Positions 5,819-7,449 of a DNA stretch of 7,449 nt are shown here, piece by piece (within the stretch, counting starts at the first letter, position 1; every line of letters begins with the position of its first letter). Source of the stretch: Bradyrhizobium sp. GTDB taxonomy: Bacteria; Pseudomonadota; Alphaproteobacteria; Rhizobiales; Xanthobacteraceae. The stretch spans positions 1 through 7,449 of the forward strand of contig JAQGKJ010000314.1 in assembly GCA_028290165.1 (NCBI GenBank). Reading direction: 5' to 3'. The position numbers and the translations under genes are program-made. The notes under the pieces are model-generated. The model made no database searches. It saw only the letters and a list, made by a program, of their open reading frames with translations, and was not told the origin of the DNA.

Positions 5819-6098
5819 GGACGGGCGCCTTAAGAGCCATTGATTCTCAAGTACCGACGTTCGGCTATGGATATTTCAGGCGTGTGACGTCATGGACGCG
5901 CGAGGCGACCTTTTTTCGGTCCTTTCGAGGTTTTTCGTCCCGCACGACACGGTGACGAAACATTTCCTTACCGCGATGAAACCATTTTGCGACTTCGGCG
6001 CAAACGTTTTGAAACCCCCGCCCTGTACTGATCGCTCCCAACAAGGCGCCGAAACGGCGCCAGGGCGCGCGAACAGACTTAAAGACAGGGGACCGACA
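5819..6098. promoter_or_regulatory. 280-base divergent intergenic region with dyads
   Basis: No gene is evident; the frame of the L,D-transpeptidase stays open back to an ATG at 5892, but that part has no Shine-Dalgarno and no export signal. The region holds an 8-base palindrome TGACGTCA at 5885-5892, a perfect dyad TTTGCG-N7-CGCAAA at 5986-6004, and GGCGCC-N5-GGCGCC at 6045-6061 near the transpeptidase start. Promoters for both flanking genes should be here, but I see no convincing -35/-10 pair. Confidence 0.45.
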
Positions 6099-6797
6099 AT
6101 GCTCAATCTGGACGCATTCAAGCGCAATTCCCGCCGGGCCGCTGCCTTCAGCGCGCTGGCGATCGGCGCAATTTCATTTTCCTGCGTATTTTCAGGCTCC
6201 GCCGCGGCTGCGCCGCTGGAGCTGTTTCCCTTCGTCATGACGCCGCCGGTGCAATCGGCGCCGCCGGTCCAGGCCGCTCCTTCCGAAGATGAAGGCACCG
6301 TGACAGCGCTGCCGGCGCGGTTGAAGCGCCAGATCGTCAGCTACGCCACCCGCGAAGCGCCCGGCACCATCATCATCGATACTCCCAACACCTATCTCTA
6401 TTATGTGCTCGGCGGCGGCAAGGCGATCCGCTACGGCATCGGCGTCGGCCGCGACGGTTTTACCTGGTCCGGCGTGCAATCAATCACCGAGAAGGCTGAG
6501 TGGCCGGATTGGACCCCGCCGCCGGAAATGATCGCGCGCCAGCCCTATCTGCCGCGCCAGATGGCCGGCGGCCCCGGCAATCCGCTCGGCGCGCGCGCGA
6601 TGTATCTCGGCGGCACGGTGTATCGCATTCACGGCACCAATGCGCCGGGCACCATCGGCACCCATGTTTCGTCCGGCTGCATCCGCCTCACCAACGAAGA
6701 CGTCACCGACCTCTATTCGCGGGTCAATGTCGGCAACAAGGTGATCGTGCTGCCGATGGACCGCCGAGCCGACTATACCTCCGGCAAGCGGGGCTGA
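6099..6797 (+). CDS. Exported L,D-transpeptidase (YkuD domain)
   Basis: A periplasmic enzyme family that makes 3-3 cross-links in peptidoglycan or attaches proteins to it, using a catalytic Cys. The 232 residues begin with a signal peptide: KRNSRRAA, a hydrophobic core, then SGSAAAA with likely cleavage near residue 38. A Pro/Ala/Gln linker (47-62) follows, then the YkuD domain from about 89 (GTIIIDTPNTYLYYVL) to 218. The active site shows His178 in YRIHGTN and SSGCIRL at 191-197, with Cys194 as nucleophile and Arg196. The textbook motif is S(H/N)GC; here the second position is Ser, which I believe occurs in rhizobial paralogues. No peptidoglycan-binding or LysM domain is present. The start at 6099 is chosen because AGGGGA (6087-6092) stands six bases upstream and the signal peptide starts there. 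Rhizobiales carry many such paralogues, so the exact role cannot be assigned. Confidence 0.9.
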   Translation: MLNLDAFKRNSRRAAAFSALAIGAISFSCVFSGSAAAAPLELFPFVMTPPVQSAPPVQAAPSEDEGTVTALPARLKRQIVSYATREAPGTIIIDTPNTYLYYVLGGGKAIRYGIGVGRDGFTWSGVQSITEKAEWPDWTPPPEMIARQPYLPRQMAGGPGNPLGARAMYLGGTVYRIHGTNAPGTIGTHVSSGCIRLTNEDVTDLYSRVNVGNKVIVLPMDRRADYTSGKRG

Positions 6798-6836
6798 TCA
6801 GCCAGCGCTGCCCGGACAATCTCACGGCAAGGATGA

Positions 6837-6861
6837 CGCGGTTTCCGCGCCATTTTTGTTT
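6837..6861 (+). terminator. Intrinsic terminator after the L,D-transpeptidase
   Basis: CGCGG-TTT-CCGCG (6837-6849) forms a short GC stem and is followed after three bases by TTTTTGTTT. It begins 39 bases after the stop codon, the usual place and form for a rho-independent terminator. The stem is only five pairs, so efficiency may be modest. The rest of the 212-base gap to the next gene (6798-7009) shows no gene and no clear promoter. Confidence 0.5.
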
Positions 6862-7009
6862 CTGGCTGGCAACAAATCGGGTACCCGCCTGCCCGGGGAC
6901 CCTGCGCAACATCGTCTCGCATTATTGACCGGGCTTGCCGCCCTTCCGCCACTCTGGCGCCCCAAGCACCGGCCCTGTAGACTCCCCATTGAACGAGTCC
7001 GGGGGGACG

Positions 7010-7449
7010 ATGCGTCTGGCGGTGAGCCTCAGAACAATCCTGCTCGCGATCGCAGTGGTCGTGGGGTCTTTTTTTGTCAGCCTGAAGACCATGGACTGGC
7101 TGTCGCCACGCGGCACCGTCGGCGCTCCCGTGCTGGTCGAATTGCCGCCGCTGCCGCCGGCGCCGCGCAGCTCCAGCATCATTGCGCCGGTGGCGATCGC
7201 GCTGACCGCCATTCGCGACGCCGCCGAACGCGGCGCGCCGCGCAATTTCGAAGGCAAGGCCGACAATCCGGTGTCGCAGATCCTGCAGGACGCCGACATC
7301 GGCTGGACCGCGTCGCGCGGGCCGATCGCGGCGACCGGCGCCCAGGATGTGCTGTCGCTGGCAACGCCTTTGACCGGAAAGCTGAACGTCACTGGCTCGC
7401 TGACCTCGACGGCGACCGGCGCGGTCGGCGACGCGCTCGGCGGCCTGCT
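7010..7449 (+). CDS. DUF4403-like envelope protein, C-terminus missing (window edge)
   Basis: From the ATG at 7010 the frame stays open for 146 codons to the window end. It starts with an uncleaved-looking signal anchor: MRLAVSLR, then about 16 hydrophobic residues (9-24). Next come a Pro-rich segment (ELPPLPPAPR, 44-53) and a region SSSIIAPVAIALTAIRDAAERGAP (54-77) that resembles the start of the DUF4403 family as found in Bradyrhizobium, where a stretch on separate strands and Gly-rich turns follows. DUF4403 proteins are generally long (over 400 residues), so most of the protein lies outside the window. Function is unknown; an envelope or lipid-related role is a guess from its anchor. GGGGGGA at 7001-7007 is its Shine-Dalgarno, just upstream of the ATG. 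The opposite-strand frame here is a shadow. Confidence 0.7.
   Translation, partial: MRLAVSLRTILLAIAVVVGSFFVSLKTMDWLSPRGTVGAPVLVELPPLPPAPRSSSIIAPVAIALTAIRDAAERGAPRNFEGKADNPVSQILQDADIGWTASRGPIAATGAQDVLSLATPLTGKLNVTGSLTSTATGAVGDALGGL

Noticed and set aside
5892..6098. Longer N-terminus for the L,D-transpeptidase starting at 5892
   Set aside because: No Shine-Dalgarno, no homology-like content, and it would bury the signal peptide that begins at 6099.
6922..7392. 156-codon minus-strand open frame
   Set aside because: Antisense to the DUF4403-like gene, which has a start with Shine-Dalgarno and signal anchor and is the better reading.

Overview
The window is high-GC DNA that looks like a chromosomal segment from an alphaproteobacterium of the Bradyrhizobium/Rhodopseudomonas group. 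The grounds are a Rhodobacter-type phospholipid methyltransferase, an L,D-transpeptidase of rhizobial style, a glycine-rich exported protein typical of this group, and a palindromic intergenic repeat whose reverse translation gives the familiar spurious peptide MAGLVPAIHV. The assignment rests on recognition by eye, not on a database search. No phage genes, transposases, CRISPR arrays, tRNAs or rRNAs were seen.

Layout. Position 1-346 (minus) is the start of a small exported Gly/His-rich protein that runs off the left edge. Position 530-1396 (minus) is a phosphatidylserine decarboxylase of the E. coli type with an intact self-processing site. Thirty-five bases away and divergent is a class III PLP aminotransferase (1432-3096, plus). 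A nested inverted repeat (3112-3238) separates it from a convergent small membrane protein with the His/Asn pattern of Mpo1/DUF962 (3264-3899, minus). Next on the minus strand come a Rhodobacter-type phosphatidylethanolamine N-methyltransferase (4022-4711) and, 51 bases upstream of it, a GT4-like glycosyltransferase (4763-5818). A 280-base divergent region leads to an exported L,D-transpeptidase (6099-6797, plus), a likely terminator, and the start of a DUF4403-like protein cut by the right edge (7010-7449, plus).

How the genes may work together. Five consecutive genes (530-5818) point to membrane lipid head-group chemistry: decarboxylation of a phosphoserine head group, SAM-dependent N-methylation, glycosyl transfer, a possible lipid alpha-oxidation-type membrane enzyme, and an aminotransferase of unknown substrate. 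Psd followed by Pmt is the known PS to PE to PC route. The aminotransferase and the Mpo1-like protein are not part of that route and make the cluster the most interesting part of the window. The right-hand genes (L,D-transpeptidase, DUF4403-like) are cell-envelope genes without an obvious link to the lipid cluster.
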